64,000 nucleotides of DNA from an uncultured Alphaproteobacteria bacterium (GCA_903893805.1 CAITNM010000020.1:49239-113238), one strand, 5' to 3'; positions 55,346 to 64,000 are shown, counted from the stretch's first letter. Notes: generated by a model from the sequence alone, not told the origin. Numbers and translations: made by a program.

Positions 55346-55873
55346 ATGCCTTTAAAATCTTTTCTCCAATGTTTTATTTTTTTATTTTTTTCGGCATTTT
55401 CCGTAGTAGCATCAACACTAGAGTTGTGGGATATCGAAAATCAAATGGTCCCCGGAAACTCCCGAATCAACTCAGATGCATCTGCTGTTGATGTTAAACA
55501 GGAAATAGATACATCTATGCTAATTGGCAAAACTCATGCTGGTCTAACTACTACCTGTCTTGGTCTGTTCTTTTATTATGACCGAAAAGATGCCCTTCCT
55601 TTGGTTGCTTTGTATCTGGGCTATTCTGCGCTGATTTATTTCGCATCAAGCCTTGATAATCATGAGACGTGCAAAACTCTTCAGCTTCCCGAAGCAAAAA
55701 TCGCACTGGAAAGATTTATTTTTCATCAGCGTAGCCAATCAAGTTTTTATGGCTTAAGTAGCATGTGTTTTTTTGGTGATGCGTTTGGTGATCCCTCACT
55801 TGATTTTCCGCTTGCAAATTATGCAGCTCTTTTTGTCGCATGCGCTGTAGGAAATAGTTTTACGTTTGAATAG
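55346..55873 (+). CDS. Exported membrane protein of unknown function, paralogue 2
   Basis: Not recognised; 175 aa, related to the preceding gene. The signal peptide ends near SVVAS. A shorter linker leads to hydrophobic pairs: LTTTCLGLFFYYDRKDAL matches the TFFLSGAFYYSP region, and FIFHQRSQSSFYGLSSMC with ACAVGNSFTF matches FYFQRRQSCLNMLAG with AAVGNSVFF. The pair probably arose by duplication followed by strong divergence. It lies upstream of pdhA, separated by 170 bp. Confidence 0.68.
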   Translation: MPLKSFLQCFIFLFFSAFSVVASTLELWDIENQMVPGNSRINSDASAVDVKQEIDTSMLIGKTHAGLTTTCLGLFFYYDRKDALPLVALYLGYSALIYFASSLDNHETCKTLQLPEAKIALERFIFHQRSQSSFYGLSSMCFFGDAFGDPSLDFPLANYAALFVACAVGNSFTFE

Positions 55874-56043
55874 CTTATTTTTTTGATGTAATGACATTGA
55901 GATCCTATCAGTTTTTTTTGAAAATATGAAAAATCTGAATGAGAGCATCTGCTCTTTCGCAAACTCACTGATATCACGAAAACCTTGCAAAAAGTGCCCA
56001 AATTTTGTAATACTTACAGGTAAAATTAAATTTCTTGGTAGGC

Positions 56044-57063
56044 ATGTCCAGCGTGGCACGAGCTAGTTCTTTTGATGATAAAACCAACCCCTTCGGAGCA
56101 TATGACCGTAGTGCTTTTCTAAAAGCATATGAGCAAATGGTGCTGATTCGTCGTTTTGAAGAACGGGCGGCCCAGCTTTATGGTATGGGTCTTATTGGCG
56201 GTTTCTGCCATTTGTATATTGGTCAAGAAGCTGTCGTGGTTGGTATTCAATCGGCCATGCAATCTCAAGATACCGTTATTACCTCATACCGTGACCATGG
56301 CCACATGTTAGCTTGTGATATGGACCCACGTGGCGTTATGGCCGAATTAACTGGTAGATCCGGTGGTTATTCAAAAGGTAAGGGCGGTTCAATGCATATG
56401 TTCAGCCGTGAAAAAGGTTTTTACGGCGGTCATGGAATTGTTGGGGCTCAGGTGCCAATTGGTGCTGGGCTAGCTTTTGCTCATAAATACAAAGGTGATA
56501 AGGGCGTATGTGTAGTCTATTTAGGTGACGGCGCTGCAAACCAGGGGCAAGTTTACGAAACATTCAACATGGCAGCCTTGTGGAAATTGCCGGTAGTTTT
56601 TGTTATTGAAAATAATGAATACGCCATGGGCACTTCAACAGCTAGGGGAACATCTAACGCTAATTTCGAAAACCGTGGAGAACCATGGGGCATTCCCGGA
56701 CGCGTTGTCAACGGAATGAACTTAATTCAGGTTCGTGAAGCAGCTGACTGGGCACTGGAACGGGCACGTTCTGGCGAAGGTCCTGCATTGCTGCATTTTA
56801 AAACCTATCGTTATCGTGGACATTCTATGTCTGACCCGGCTAAGTACCGCACTAAGGAAGAAGTTGAAGAAGTCAAAACATCACACGATGCTATCGATGC
56901 CATTCGTAACCTAGGCCTTGCTTCAGGTAAAATTACCGAAAGCGAATTTGAATCAATTGAAAAACGTGTAAAAGACATTATGAAAGACGTTATTGAATTT
57001 GCTCAAACCTCACCAGAGCCTGATGAATCAGAGCTTTATACAGATATTTTGGTGGAGGCGTAA
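56044..57063 (+). CDS. pdhA: Pyruvate dehydrogenase E1 component, alpha subunit
   Basis: Thiamine-diphosphate subunit of the alphaproteobacterial/mitochondrial-type E1, decarboxylating pyruvate. The 339 aa from ATG 56044 (a TTG nine bases up is also in frame) contain RRFEERAAQLYGMGLIGGF, GQEAVVVG, the ThDP motif GDGAANQGQVYETFNMAALW ending at NN in VIENNEYAMGT, and the phosphorylation-loop region YRYRGHSMSDPAKYR. Its stop directly abuts the pdhB start. Confidence 0.96.
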   Translation: MSSVARASSFDDKTNPFGAYDRSAFLKAYEQMVLIRRFEERAAQLYGMGLIGGFCHLYIGQEAVVVGIQSAMQSQDTVITSYRDHGHMLACDMDPRGVMAELTGRSGGYSKGKGGSMHMFSREKGFYGGHGIVGAQVPIGAGLAFAHKYKGDKGVCVVYLGDGAANQGQVYETFNMAALWKLPVVFVIENNEYAMGTSTARGTSNANFENRGEPWGIPGRVVNGMNLIQVREAADWALERARSGEGPALLHFKTYRYRGHSMSDPAKYRTKEEVEEVKTSHDAIDAIRNLGLASGKITESEFESIEKRVKDIMKDVIEFAQTSPEPDESELYTDILVEA

Positions 57064-58047
57064 ATGGCAACATTAACAGTACGTGAAGCACTACGTGACG
57101 CAATGGCTGAAGAAATGCGTCGCGATGGTGACGTTTTTGTGATGGGCGAAGAAGTTGCCCAATACCAAGGCGCTTACAAGGTTACCCAAGGGCTTTTGCA
57201 AGAATTTGGTGAAAATCGCGTGATCGATACGCCAATTACTGAACATGGTTTTGCAGGTATAGGCGTTGGTGCAGCATTCTTGGGGTTAAAACCAGTTGTT
57301 GAATTCATGACCTTTAACTTTTCCATGCAAGCAATTGACCATATTATTAACTCAGCTGCGAAAACATTGTATATGTCTGGCGGGCAAATGGGTTGTCCTA
57401 TTGTTTTCCGCGGACCAAACGGTGCGGCATCTCGCGTAGGTGCGCAGCATTCCCAATGTTTTGCTAGCTGGTACGCTCATATTCCAGGCCTAAAAGTTGT
57501 AGCGCCTTACAGTGCCGCTGATGCTAAAGGACTTTTAAAATCAGCTATTCGTGACCCTAACCCAGTCATTTTCTTAGAAAATGAACTCATTTATGGTTCA
57601 AGTTTTGATGTGCCAGATGATGAAGACCACATAGTGCCAATCGGTAAAGCAGCCGTTGTGCGCGAAGGGTCAGATGTTACAATTACTGCATTTTCTATTT
57701 GCGTTCGCCATGCCTTAGAAGCAGCTGATGCGTTAGCTGAAATGGGTATTGAAGCTGAAGTTATAGATTTACGCACAATTCGCCCTCTAGACACTGAAAC
57801 CATTTTGGAATCAGTTCGCAAAACCAACCGATTAGTAAACATCGAAGAAGGTTGGCCATTCGCAGGCATTGGTGCAGAAATCTGTGCCTTGGTATGTGAT
57901 CAAGCATTTGATTATCTAGATGCTCCTCCACTTCGTGTGTGCGCAGAAGATGTGCCTTTGCCTTATGCTGCGAATTTAGAAAAATTAGCATTGCCGAATG
58001 TTGAAAAAATTATCCAAGCTGTAAAAATCGTTTGTTATAAGGACTAA
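57064..58047 (+). CDS. pdhB: Pyruvate dehydrogenase E1 component, beta subunit
   Basis: Partner of PdhA in the E1 heterotetramer. The 327 aa contain [16 protein letters not shown], the catalytic Glu region [57 protein letters not shown] and, towards the end, [12 protein letters not shown]. Many alphaproteobacterial PdhB proteins carry an N-terminal lipoyl domain; this one does not. It starts immediately after the pdhA stop and is followed one base later by pdhC. Confidence 0.96.
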   Translation: MATLTVREALRDAMAEEMRRDGDVFVMGEEVAQYQGAYKVTQGLLQEFGENRVIDTPITEHGFAGIGVGAAFLGLKPVVEFMTFNFSMQAIDHIINSAAKTLYMSGGQMGCPIVFRGPNGAASRVGAQHSQCFASWYAHIPGLKVVAPYSAADAKGLLKSAIRDPNPVIFLENELIYGSSFDVPDDEDHIVPIGKAAVVREGSDVTITAFSICVRHALEAADALAEMGIEAEVIDLRTIRPLDTETILESVRKTNRLVNIEEGWPFAGIGAEICALVCDQAFDYLDAPPLRVCAEDVPLPYAANLEKLALPNVEKIIQAVKIVCYKD

Positions 58048-58048
58048 T

Positions 58049-59260
58049 ATGCCAATCCAAGTTTTGATGCCCGCCCTAAGCCCAACCATGACCGAAGGTA
58101 ACCTCGTTAAATGGTTGAAAAATGAAGGGGACAAAATCAAAGCTGGCGAAGTGATTGCTGAAATTGAAACCGACAAAGCAACTATGGAAGTTGAAGCAGT
58201 TGATGAAGGCACCCTTGGAAAAATAGTTATAGAAGCGGGCACTGATGCCGTTAAGGTTAATTCCCTTATTGCCCTTATATTAGAAGATGGCGAAGACGCA
58301 TCTGCCATTAATATTCCTGTTGCTGCTGTGCAGCCTCAATCTATGACAAAACCTGAAAGTGCTCCAATTGAAATAAAGGCAAATATTACTGCACCATCAA
58401 CAGCTCTAATTCAAGGGGCGCGTGTTTTTGCAAGTCCATTGGCTAAAAGCATTGCTACACTAAAAGGTATTAATCTAAACCAAATTCAAGGTTCTGGGCC
58501 ACACGGACGTATTGTAAAAAGCGATGTGGAAAACACAAAAAGCAATTCAGCGCCTGTTACCTATTCTGATAGCGGATTTGAAGACATTAAACTAAACGGT
58601 ATGCGCAAAACCATTGGCAAACGCCTAACAGATGCCAAACAAACTATTCCACATTTTTACCTAACTATCGATTGCGAGCTAGACGAATTGCTTAGCTTTA
58701 GAACCAAGCTAAATGCAATGCCGAACGCCAAAGTCAAACTATCAGTCAACGATTTTGTGGTTAAAGCAACGGCACTTGCCCTTATGGACGAGCCTGATGC
58801 AAACGTGACGTTCTATGGTGATTACGTTCGTCGTTATACCCAAGCAGATGTTTGTGTGGCAGTCGCTATTGATGGCGGGTTGGTTACGCCAATCGTTAAA
58901 GCTGCAAACCTAAAGTCTTTGAACGAAATTAGTCTTGAAGTGAAAGACTTGGCTGAAAAAGCCAGGGCAGGGAAGTTACCACCAGAAGCCTACCAAGGTG
59001 GCAGCTTTACTATTTCAAACCTTGGCATGTACGGTATTAAACATTTCGATGCAATTATTAACCCACCCCAAGCATGTATTTTGGCTGTGGGTGCAGGTGA
59101 ACAGCGTGCCGTTGTGCGCAACGGGAACATTGTAGCAGCGAACATGGTCACATTGACTCTATCGCTTGACCACCGGGCTTTAGACGGAGCTGTTGGTGCG
59201 GCATTTTTGAAAGCCCTTAAGGGTTACATTGAAAACCCACTAAGCTTGTTGATGTTGTAG
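58049..59260 (+). CDS. pdhC: Dihydrolipoamide acetyltransferase (PDH E2)
   Basis: Core of the pyruvate dehydrogenase complex, transferring the acetyl group from E1 to CoA. The 403 aa comprise one lipoyl domain (1-80) with the lipoylated Lys in [12 protein letters not shown], a linker, a peripheral-subunit-binding domain (about 130-168, [15 protein letters not shown] then [14 protein letters not shown]) and a catalytic domain ending with the active site DHRALDGA (HxxxDG). The E3 gene is not adjacent. A strong terminator follows. Confidence 0.96.
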   Translation: MPIQVLMPALSPTMTEGNLVKWLKNEGDKIKAGEVIAEIETDKATMEVEAVDEGTLGKIVIEAGTDAVKVNSLIALILEDGEDASAINIPVAAVQPQSMTKPESAPIEIKANITAPSTALIQGARVFASPLAKSIATLKGINLNQIQGSGPHGRIVKSDVENTKSNSAPVTYSDSGFEDIKLNGMRKTIGKRLTDAKQTIPHFYLTIDCELDELLSFRTKLNAMPNAKVKLSVNDFVVKATALALMDEPDANVTFYGDYVRRYTQADVCVAVAIDGGLVTPIVKAANLKSLNEISLEVKDLAEKARAGKLPPEAYQGGSFTISNLGMYGIKHFDAIINPPQACILAVGAGEQRAVVRNGNIVAANMVTLTLSLDHRALDGAVGAAFLKALKGYIENPLSLLML

Positions 59261-59267
59261 TAACTTT

Positions 59268-59294
59268 CCCCGTTCCTAAAGAACGGGGATGATT
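59268..59294 (+). terminator. Intrinsic terminator after pdhABC
   Basis: The GC-rich arms CCCCGTTC (59268-59275) and GAACGGGG (59281-59288) pair perfectly around loop CTAAA, followed by ATGATTTT. It starts 8 bases after the pdhC stop. The convergent gene ends just beyond at 59304. Confidence 0.85.
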
Positions 59295-59303
59295 TTCAAG
59301 TAT

Positions 59304-59861
59304 CTATTGAATATTCTCAACAACTCCATCTAACCCCATTAGTAGAGTATAAACTTTTAATTTTGGAAATTCTTTTTTCAAAATCTCTCTTGCTTTATCA
59401 AAAACAACTTTGTGGGAATGCGTTTCTTTTTCCCTTGTGGCTGCATGCTCTTTGCCTTGTAAAAGCTTATAAGCGCCACAACCTCGGTGATCTAAGAAAA
59501 TCACGCGTTTAATATTATGCAATTTTTCTATAAGACCAATTAGATCTCTAACAGTCTTGCTCCAGTGTGGATACTGAGTTTGAACAAGCGCTAGCGATGC
59601 GCCTGGTAGGGCAATCTCATCGTAATCATCTAAAAGTGACAAGCATGATTCCATTAATTTATCTGTTTCGTCACGCAAACGAAAATCAACACAAGAAATT
59701 AGCAGTGTTGATGCTTCATGCTTTTTCTCAAGTTCAGGATTGCTAACAGGCACTATAATTGTGGATTGTTGAATCAGTTCATCAAATGTTTTGTTATTAA
59801 CTGTTGTATCTGCCGAGCATCCAACCAGGAATAAGACAGCAATCAATTGAAATATGTACAT
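59304..59861 (-). CDS. Beta-carbonic-anhydrase-like lipoprotein
   Basis: The 185 aa have signal peptide and lipobox FLVGCSA (Cys15). The remainder resembles a small beta-carbonic anhydrase: C57-V-D59-F-R61 corresponds to the CxDxR zinc/Asp-Arg dyad motif, and H125-R-G-C128 to HxxC, followed by GAYK. Zinc ligands Cys, His, Cys are therefore all present. Beta-CAs are normally cytosolic or periplasmic without lipid anchor, so a membrane-tethered form is unusual. If active it would interconvert CO2 and bicarbonate in the envelope; other carbonic-anhydrase-fold roles are possible. Confidence 0.78.
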   Translation of the reverse strand: MYIFQLIAVLFLVGCSADTTVNNKTFDELIQQSTIIVPVSNPELEKKHEASTLLISCVDFRLRDETDKLMESCLSLLDDYDEIALPGASLALVQTQYPHWSKTVRDLIGLIEKLHNIKRVIFLDHRGCGAYKLLQGKEHAATREKETHSHKVVFDKAREILKKEFPKLKVYTLLMGLDGVVENIQ

Positions 59862-59956
59862 TATATATGTTCTGCTAGATTATGATATTTTAATTATGCA
59901 TTTTTATCATTAAAAAACGGTTAATGTGTTGAGTCGTGAAATAAATAATTTCTTGA

Positions 59957-60070
59957 GCAACTTCATTAGCTGAACCTCAAGCTTCCTTCTGGGGAGATCG
60001 CTATTGCCAACTACGCGACCTTGATGGCTACGAATGGGGCTTTGCTACCAGCCAGCACAAAAATCAATAG
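59957..60070 (+). pseudogene. Remnant of a VOC/PhnB-like (glyoxalase-fold) gene
   Basis: The 37 codons end at TAG 60068-60070 and translate to SFWGDRYCQLRDLDGYEWGF followed by ATSQHKN. The FWGDRxG-x-xxDPxGxxWxxATH pattern is the C-terminal strand pair of PhnB-like VOC proteins, including the metal-ligand region. An in-frame TGA at 59954 precedes it and no start codon is present, so only the 3' end of a former gene survives. Confidence 0.65.
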
Positions 60071-60096
60071 GATCAGGTCTTTTTGCTTTTAAAATT

Positions 60097-60459
60097 CTAC
60101 CAGTTATATCCAGCTGCTCTTAAGCCTTCTTTCATGTTAAGGCGCCAAGCTGGCCAACGTTTATCATCTTGCGCTCCATGAGAATTATGACAAAAGATAT
60201 TGGTCAGTACGCCATTTGGACCCCTTAGGCTGATTGTATATATTGCACCTGGTTCAATAGTTGCATCAAAATTATCTCTAAATATGTCTATAGCATCGCT
60301 GAACTTTAAAAAGCGGGGCAGTTTTACGCTATCTACTTCATCTCTCATATAAGTTTCTGTTGTGCTTTTGCGAGTTGAAGTTTTTGTCGCTAATCGAGAT
60401 ATGGCACAGGCTTCTGCATTACCCTCGGAAGTAGTGTTAAGGATTGGAGGGGAGGCCAT
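60097..60459 (-). CDS. Second part of a frameshifted exported gene
   Basis: From ATG 60459 the reading is 120 aa, ending WRLNMKEGLRAAGYNW. The same frame is open without a stop upstream to at least 60690, adding a Lys-rich then Ser/Thr/Ala/Pro-rich linker (KTQLKKLNKKKAASSAGASD and beyond). That frame begins exactly where the upstream gene ends at a run of nine A on the coding strand. No ribosome site precedes ATG 60459. I interpret this as the C-terminal domain of the 60674-61609 protein, joined if one A is removed (503 aa in total). Not recognised; it contains a Cys/His stretch NIFCHNSHGAQDD. Confidence 0.6.
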   Translation of the reverse strand: MASPPILNTTSEGNAEACAISRLATKTSTRKSTTETYMRDEVDSVKLPRFLKFSDAIDIFRDNFDATIEPGAIYTISLRGPNGVLTNIFCHNSHGAQDDKRWPAWRLNMKEGLRAAGYNW

Positions 60460-60673
60460 TTGTTGCAGCTCTGCTTTCAGCTCTCGATCACTAGAGGGTA
60501 GCTCTACAACTTTTAATGTAGAAAAGGCAATTTTTTTTCCAGATGTAGAAGTAGAAACTGATGTTTCTGTGTTAGGAGCTGGGGCTGCTTCTGGTATTGT
60601 GTCACTCGCCCCAGCTGAACTAGCAGCCTTTTTCTTGTTTAATTTTTTAAGTTGTGTTTTGCTGAGTGGTTTC

Positions 60674-61609
60674 TCAGTAGTTTTTTTTTCCCAGTAATTC
60701 TTTTTGATTAAAATCAGCTAAGGTGCAATCTAGAGCGTATTTGGTCTCAGCAACCATTTTTTCGAGATCGGATATATTTCTTCTTACTTGCATACGTGGC
60801 CAAAAAAAATCATCAAAATATTGTTTTTTCTCACCAAAATTATCCCAATTTTCAATAGCACCTACAGGTCTAAGAGACCTTATCTGTGGCTGTATTAAGA
60901 GTAAATGGGCTCGATAATCTTCTTTGTGCGCTGTTAACAATGTCAATTGTTCAGGGGTTGCTCGCATGGTGTCTATAAGTCCTCTTATATCATCAGCTTC
61001 GCTTTCTGGATTGTATAGTAATCCTAGTAAGTCGCTGCTTTTAGTGTATTGAAATTTTTTTGCTAGATGTACGAAATGACTCGATAATTGAATATCCTCT
61101 AAACAATTTTTCATGTGACCATAAAAAATCCACTCGTGAAAATCATCAAGAATCTCTCTGCTTTGCCCTCGTTCTTTCCTCAATTTCAAGAAAGCTGTTT
61201 CAATGTCCATTGCAAGAAAATAAAGATTTTTTCTAAAATCCGTCTCATAATTCTCAACTGTGCAAAAAATTTCGTGGGTTACATTAAGCATGTTTATGTC
61301 ACGTTGAACCCCACCTATGTGCATTTGCAGCAGACTATCAACAACTTCGTCAGTTAACTTTTTCTGGGAGCCCTTTTTTAAACTTTTTGCTAATACACTT
61401 CCTGTTTCTTGGAAGTAATTTTGTAATCTTTCTCTAGGGCTAGAATCCTCATCGTTTAGCATACTTAGCAAAACTCTATTGTAACGCAGACGCCCTTCCA
61501 CTGTTGCTTTGATTTTTTCTAAGGCAGCTAATTCTTGCTCGTTAAATGCATCTGTTGCTATAGCGGGCTGTAACATACAAAGAAAAAGAGCAAAAAATAA
61601 AATTTTCAT
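60674..61609 (-). CDS. Exported protein of unknown function (first part of a frameshifted gene)
   Basis: The 311 aa have a signal peptide (MKILFFALFLCMLQPAIATD). The mature part is largely alpha-helical with many Glu/Lys residues and hydrophobic heptad-like spacing (LAALEKIKATVEGRLRYNRV, ISDLEKMVAETKYALDCTL), possibly coiled coil. No known domain is seen. It ends KELLGKKNY after the A-run (60681-60689 on the plus strand). In the other frame the sequence continues as described for 60097-60459. Confidence 0.7.
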   Translation of the reverse strand: MKILFFALFLCMLQPAIATDAFNEQELAALEKIKATVEGRLRYNRVLLSMLNDEDSSPRERLQNYFQETGSVLAKSLKKGSQKKLTDEVVDSLLQMHIGGVQRDINMLNVTHEIFCTVENYETDFRKNLYFLAMDIETAFLKLRKERGQSREILDDFHEWIFYGHMKNCLEDIQLSSHFVHLAKKFQYTKSSDLLGLLYNPESEADDIRGLIDTMRATPEQLTLLTAHKEDYRAHLLLIQPQIRSLRPVGAIENWDNFGEKKQYFDDFFWPRMQVRRNISDLEKMVAETKYALDCTLADFNQKELLGKKNY

Positions 61610-61742
61610 AAATAGATCTTTTAAATAAAACTGATATAGACTTTATTTAGTAATAAAAAAACCAATTGTCAATGTTTTTATTTCTTTTTTTGTTGTGTGA
61701 AATTGGGTAATATACAAAAATTAATAAGTACAGACCACATAA

Positions 61743-62438
61743 TTGCAACCACAATCCTATACTACAGCGTGCGGAAAAACCGTTCTTATTCAGCGAAAGC
61801 TTTTCCTGAAACAGCTCATCCTGCGATTTTCCAAAAAACAAAAAGCTTTTGTGGTGTCTGCGCCAAGCTTGCTTTCCTTTTCAAAAATCACCAATTTTAT
61901 AGATAGTGCACATGCTTGGTTTGCTAAGGTAAGTGCGCATCAACAGCAAAGCACTCCTCGTGTAATTGCCCCAGGTGACAGCATTTCTGTTTTGGGCAAT
62001 GTAGTTCGCGTAGCTTTTATTCAGAGCCCCAAGTCAATGGTGGTACTGAAAGATGATGTTCTAGAAGTACATGGAATCCAATCAAAATTTGGACAGACAT
62101 TAAGTAAATATCTTAAAGATTTAGCATTTCAGAAATTTTCCCACTACAGCCATGAATACGCAGCAGTGCTGGGTGTTAAAATTAACCAAATTGTTATTAA
62201 AGACATGAAAACCCGTTTTGGTAGCTGTTCATCCTTTAGAAACTTAAATTATTGTTGGCGCGTGGTCTTGGCGCCAGAACCAGTGCTGGCTTATTTGTGC
62301 GCTCATGAAGTTTCCCATTTAAGGGAAATGAACCATAGCAAAAAATTCTGGGCCCACGTTGAACACCTTTGCCCCGATTATAAAAACCTTCAAAAATGGC
62401 TGAAGCAGCATAGTAAAGAACTTTTTGTGCCGTTTTAA
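61743..62438 (+). CDS. YgjP-like metallopeptidase (DUF45/M48)
   Basis: The 231 aa start at TTG 61743, directly after an in-frame TAA. The C-terminal half holds IVIKDMKTRFGSCSS, NLNYCWRVVLAPEPVLAYL, the zinc motif HEVSH in CAHEVSHLREMNHSKKFW, and the third ligand region, as in YgjP/WLM-type peptidases. The N-terminal half (about 1-110) is the usual variable beta-rich part. Substrate unknown. It converges on the YmdB-like gene with 2 bp between the stops. Confidence 0.85.
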   Translation: MQPQSYTTACGKTVLIQRKLFLKQLILRFSKKQKAFVVSAPSLLSFSKITNFIDSAHAWFAKVSAHQQQSTPRVIAPGDSISVLGNVVRVAFIQSPKSMVVLKDDVLEVHGIQSKFGQTLSKYLKDLAFQKFSHYSHEYAAVLGVKINQIVIKDMKTRFGSCSSFRNLNYCWRVVLAPEPVLAYLCAHEVSHLREMNHSKKFWAHVEHLCPDYKNLQKWLKQHSKELFVPF

Positions 62439-62440
62439 TT

Positions 62441-63244
62441 TTATGTATTTATTAGTACAGGTCCAACGCGAATTGGCTCAATCGCAATTGCATGACCATT
62501 GGGGCCGCTTTCAATAAATACTCCGCACACGGTTCCTTCGCCAGATGCTGGCTCTTTGTTTTTTGGTTTCGGAATTTTTTTGAAAAAACTAGCTAACGCG
62601 GTCTCTGGTTTCAGCCCAATCACAGAATCGTAATCACCGCACATGCCAGCGTCACTTAAATAGGCTGTGCCGCCTTTCATAATATGTGCATCAGCCGTTG
62701 GCACGTGGGTATGTGTACCAACAACCGCAGTAATTTTCCCATCAAAATACTTAGCTAATGCCATTTTTTCAGATGTTGCTTCCCCGTGCATATCCACAAA
62801 AATAGCTGATATTGATCCACCTAACGGATAGCGCTTCAAAACTTCTTCCACAGCCATAAACGGACACTCTAAAAACGGTTCCATAAACAACCTTCCCATG
62901 GCATTTATCACCAGCAACGTTTTGCCATTGCTTGTGTACAGGCCCAACCCTTTCCCAGGAACGGCTTTGGGGTAATTTATGGGGCGCAAAATTTTATCAG
63001 TTTGGCTCATTAATGAAATAATTTCATTTTTATCAAAGCTGTGATTACCTCCGGTGATAATATCAATTCCCGTTGATAAAAAATCCTTGGCCATGTCAGG
63101 AAGCAGGCCAAACCCATGGGCGGCATTTTCCCCATTAACAATAGTAAAATCCGGTTTATATTTTTGTTTTAGCATTGGCAGGTGCTTTGCTACAGCATCA
63201 CGGCCACTGCGACCAAAAACATCACCTAAAAAAAGAATGCGCAT
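62441..63244 (-). CDS. YmdB-like metallophosphoesterase (TIGR00282 family)
   Basis: The 268 aa from ATG 63244 (MRILFLGDVFGRSGRDAV) match the family N-terminus exactly; the frame runs 23 codons further up without homology. Metal-binding motifs are GDVFGRSG, NGENAAHG, GGNHSFDKNE, VDMHGEATSEK and GTHTHVPTADAHI. Family members hydrolyse cyclic nucleotides such as 2',3'-cNMP or cAMP; in Bacillus YmdB affects biofilm and RNA turnover. Cytosolic, no signal peptide. Confidence 0.9.
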   Translation of the reverse strand: MRILFLGDVFGRSGRDAVAKHLPMLKQKYKPDFTIVNGENAAHGFGLLPDMAKDFLSTGIDIITGGNHSFDKNEIISLMSQTDKILRPINYPKAVPGKGLGLYTSNGKTLLVINAMGRLFMEPFLECPFMAVEEVLKRYPLGGSISAIFVDMHGEATSEKMALAKYFDGKITAVVGTHTHVPTADAHIMKGGTAYLSDAGMCGDYDSVIGLKPETALASFFKKIPKPKNKEPASGEGTVCGVFIESGPNGHAIAIEPIRVGPVLINT

Positions 63245-63710
63245 AATTTTGTTATATCTATTTTGGCCTGAGTATAACCTGATCTTTGCTTTTAAAAGAA
63301 GGGATTTATCCACAAGTGTCTAATACGCGTATCGTATTCAGTACTTTTTGATATTCGGGCTTGTGTATTTATCATTAATAAATTGTCTAAAAAATATTTT
63401 GAATCAATAAATTATGTTGGTTATACGCAATTTTTACTTTGAGTATTTTTAGGTGAAATAAAATAACTTTTTAACTTATTTTGTAAGGGATGGCTTAATT
63501 TGGCTATAAATATGGGTTTTCTCACCCATAAGTAGCAACGTTGAGTTTCTAACTTTTCAAATCATGCAAAAACCAAAATAAACTTTCATATAGTTACAAT
63601 CAATTGTTGAATGTTAGCTATGTAAAAGTTGCATCAGTTTTCTTCAACTATTGTTCCTTATATTTTAATTTGCTACCAGATGCTCAGAAGGTTTTTTTTA
63701 GGAGCTAGTC
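63245..63710. other. Long AT-rich intergenic region
   Basis: No gene is seen over about 465 bp. It contains one hairpin, TATGGGT (63511-63517) / ACCCATA (63524-63530) with a 6-nt loop and no T-tract. It is divergent, so it must hold promoters for both neighbours; TATAAA near 63505 is a -10 candidate. Confidence 0.4.
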
Positions 63711-64000
63711 ATGACCCGTAAATGTGCATTGAGTATCTTGGTTGCCCTAAGTTTAAACAGTGCGTTTGCTATGGAAGCAGATTCTCTTGATATATCAAAT
63801 AAAAGTATTTCTGGAAATAGTTATCAGCGTGTATACGAAACGCTTACATCAAAAACATTAAGTGCATTGCAGTGTGTAAATGATGCATTACAAAATAATC
63901 AAACTTTCAATCATAAAAATGACACAGATATTATCAGAAGCAGTCAAACAGGACTTGCTTTGCGCAAAGCTGTAATTGGATTAAATGCAGATCAGCTTCA
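63711..64000 (+). CDS. Exported protein, partial (runs off the window)
   Basis: ATG 63711 has AGGAG six bases upstream. The reading is open to the end of the window (96 codons visible). The signal peptide is MTRKCALSILVALSLNSAFA with cleavage before MEADS. The visible mature part is Ser/Asn/Gln-rich and helical (YETLTSKTLSALQCVNDAL, TGLALRKAVIGLNADQL). Not recognised; it joins the group of exported proteins without homologues that I know. Confidence 0.75.
   Translation, partial: MTRKCALSILVALSLNSAFAMEADSLDISNKSISGNSYQRVYETLTSKTLSALQCVNDALQNNQTFNHKNDTDIIRSSQTGLALRKAVIGLNADQL

Overview
The window reads as chromosome of an AT-rich, probably host-dependent alphaproteobacterium. Alphaproteobacterial traits visible in the sequence are a ChpT-like histidine phosphotransferase, a DUF3576-type lipoprotein, the lipA-ratA pair, leuS followed by lptE, an E1alpha/E1beta/E2 pyruvate dehydrogenase operon, MlaA, and an aa3 oxidase operon with the tiny membrane protein that follows ctaB. 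Host association is suggested by many Sec-exported proteins of unknown function (at least twelve), an exported ankyrin protein, several EamA and MFS transporters, and no biosynthetic operons. A Holosporales-like (amoeba or protist endosymbiont) origin is my best guess. It is inference, not demonstrated.

Layout. 1-1.6 kb: gpsA (cut by the window edge) and cmk. 1.6-8 kb: exported proteins (one with a YopJ/Ulp1-like H-D-Q-C pattern), rlmN, and an MFS + EamA pair. 8-10.5 kb: tRNA-Ser(CGA), mtaB, ftsY and a small gene overlapping ftsY. 10.6-15.5 kb (minus strand): ctaC, frameshifted ctaD, ctaB, a 35-aa membrane protein, amn. 15.6-18.5 kb: three tandem exported Nudix paralogues. 18.6-24.9 kb: two EamA transporters, a YdcF-like protein, an AmpD-like amidase, an AstE-like pseudoenzyme with an MFS partner, and an exported ankyrin protein. 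25-29.2 kb: maiA, rsmB, a cation efflux protein, and an MFS gene behind a palindromic operator. 29.2-36.2 kb (minus strand): leuS, lptE, lolC/E, an outer-membrane barrel and a shortened rnr in one tight run. 36-43.3 kb: an exported protein, dnaJ + cupin, an exported repeat protein, a UmuD-like protein without UmuC, and a long exported protein split by a -1 frameshift at A_AAA_AAA. 43.3-46 kb: DUF3576, lipA, ratA, GNAT. 46.2-48 kb: an exported ClpX-like AAA+ protein. 48-54.5 kb: mlaA-pfk-nadK, and divergently the CCA-adding enzyme-chpT-yejF-Nudix operon. 54.6-64 kb: an exported paralogue pair, pdhABC, a carbonic-anhydrase-like lipoprotein, a VOC gene remnant, another frameshifted exported gene, a YgjP-like metallopeptidase, a YmdB-like phosphoesterase, and the start of another exported protein.

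Themes. Housekeeping genes sit in compact runs with overlapping stop and start codons (ATGA, TAATG). They alternate with larger, apparently species-specific exported genes that have their own flanking space. Three reading frames (ctaD near 14479, the 40.4-43.3 kb gene at 41826, the 60.1-61.6 kb gene at 60681) are broken by one base in or next to a short A/T run. That pattern could mean sequencing error, slippage-based expression, phase variation or ongoing decay. The most unusual items are the exported ClpX-like ATPase with a duplicated N-terminal domain, the triplicated exported Nudix proteins, and the split gene with a textbook slippery heptamer at its stop codon.
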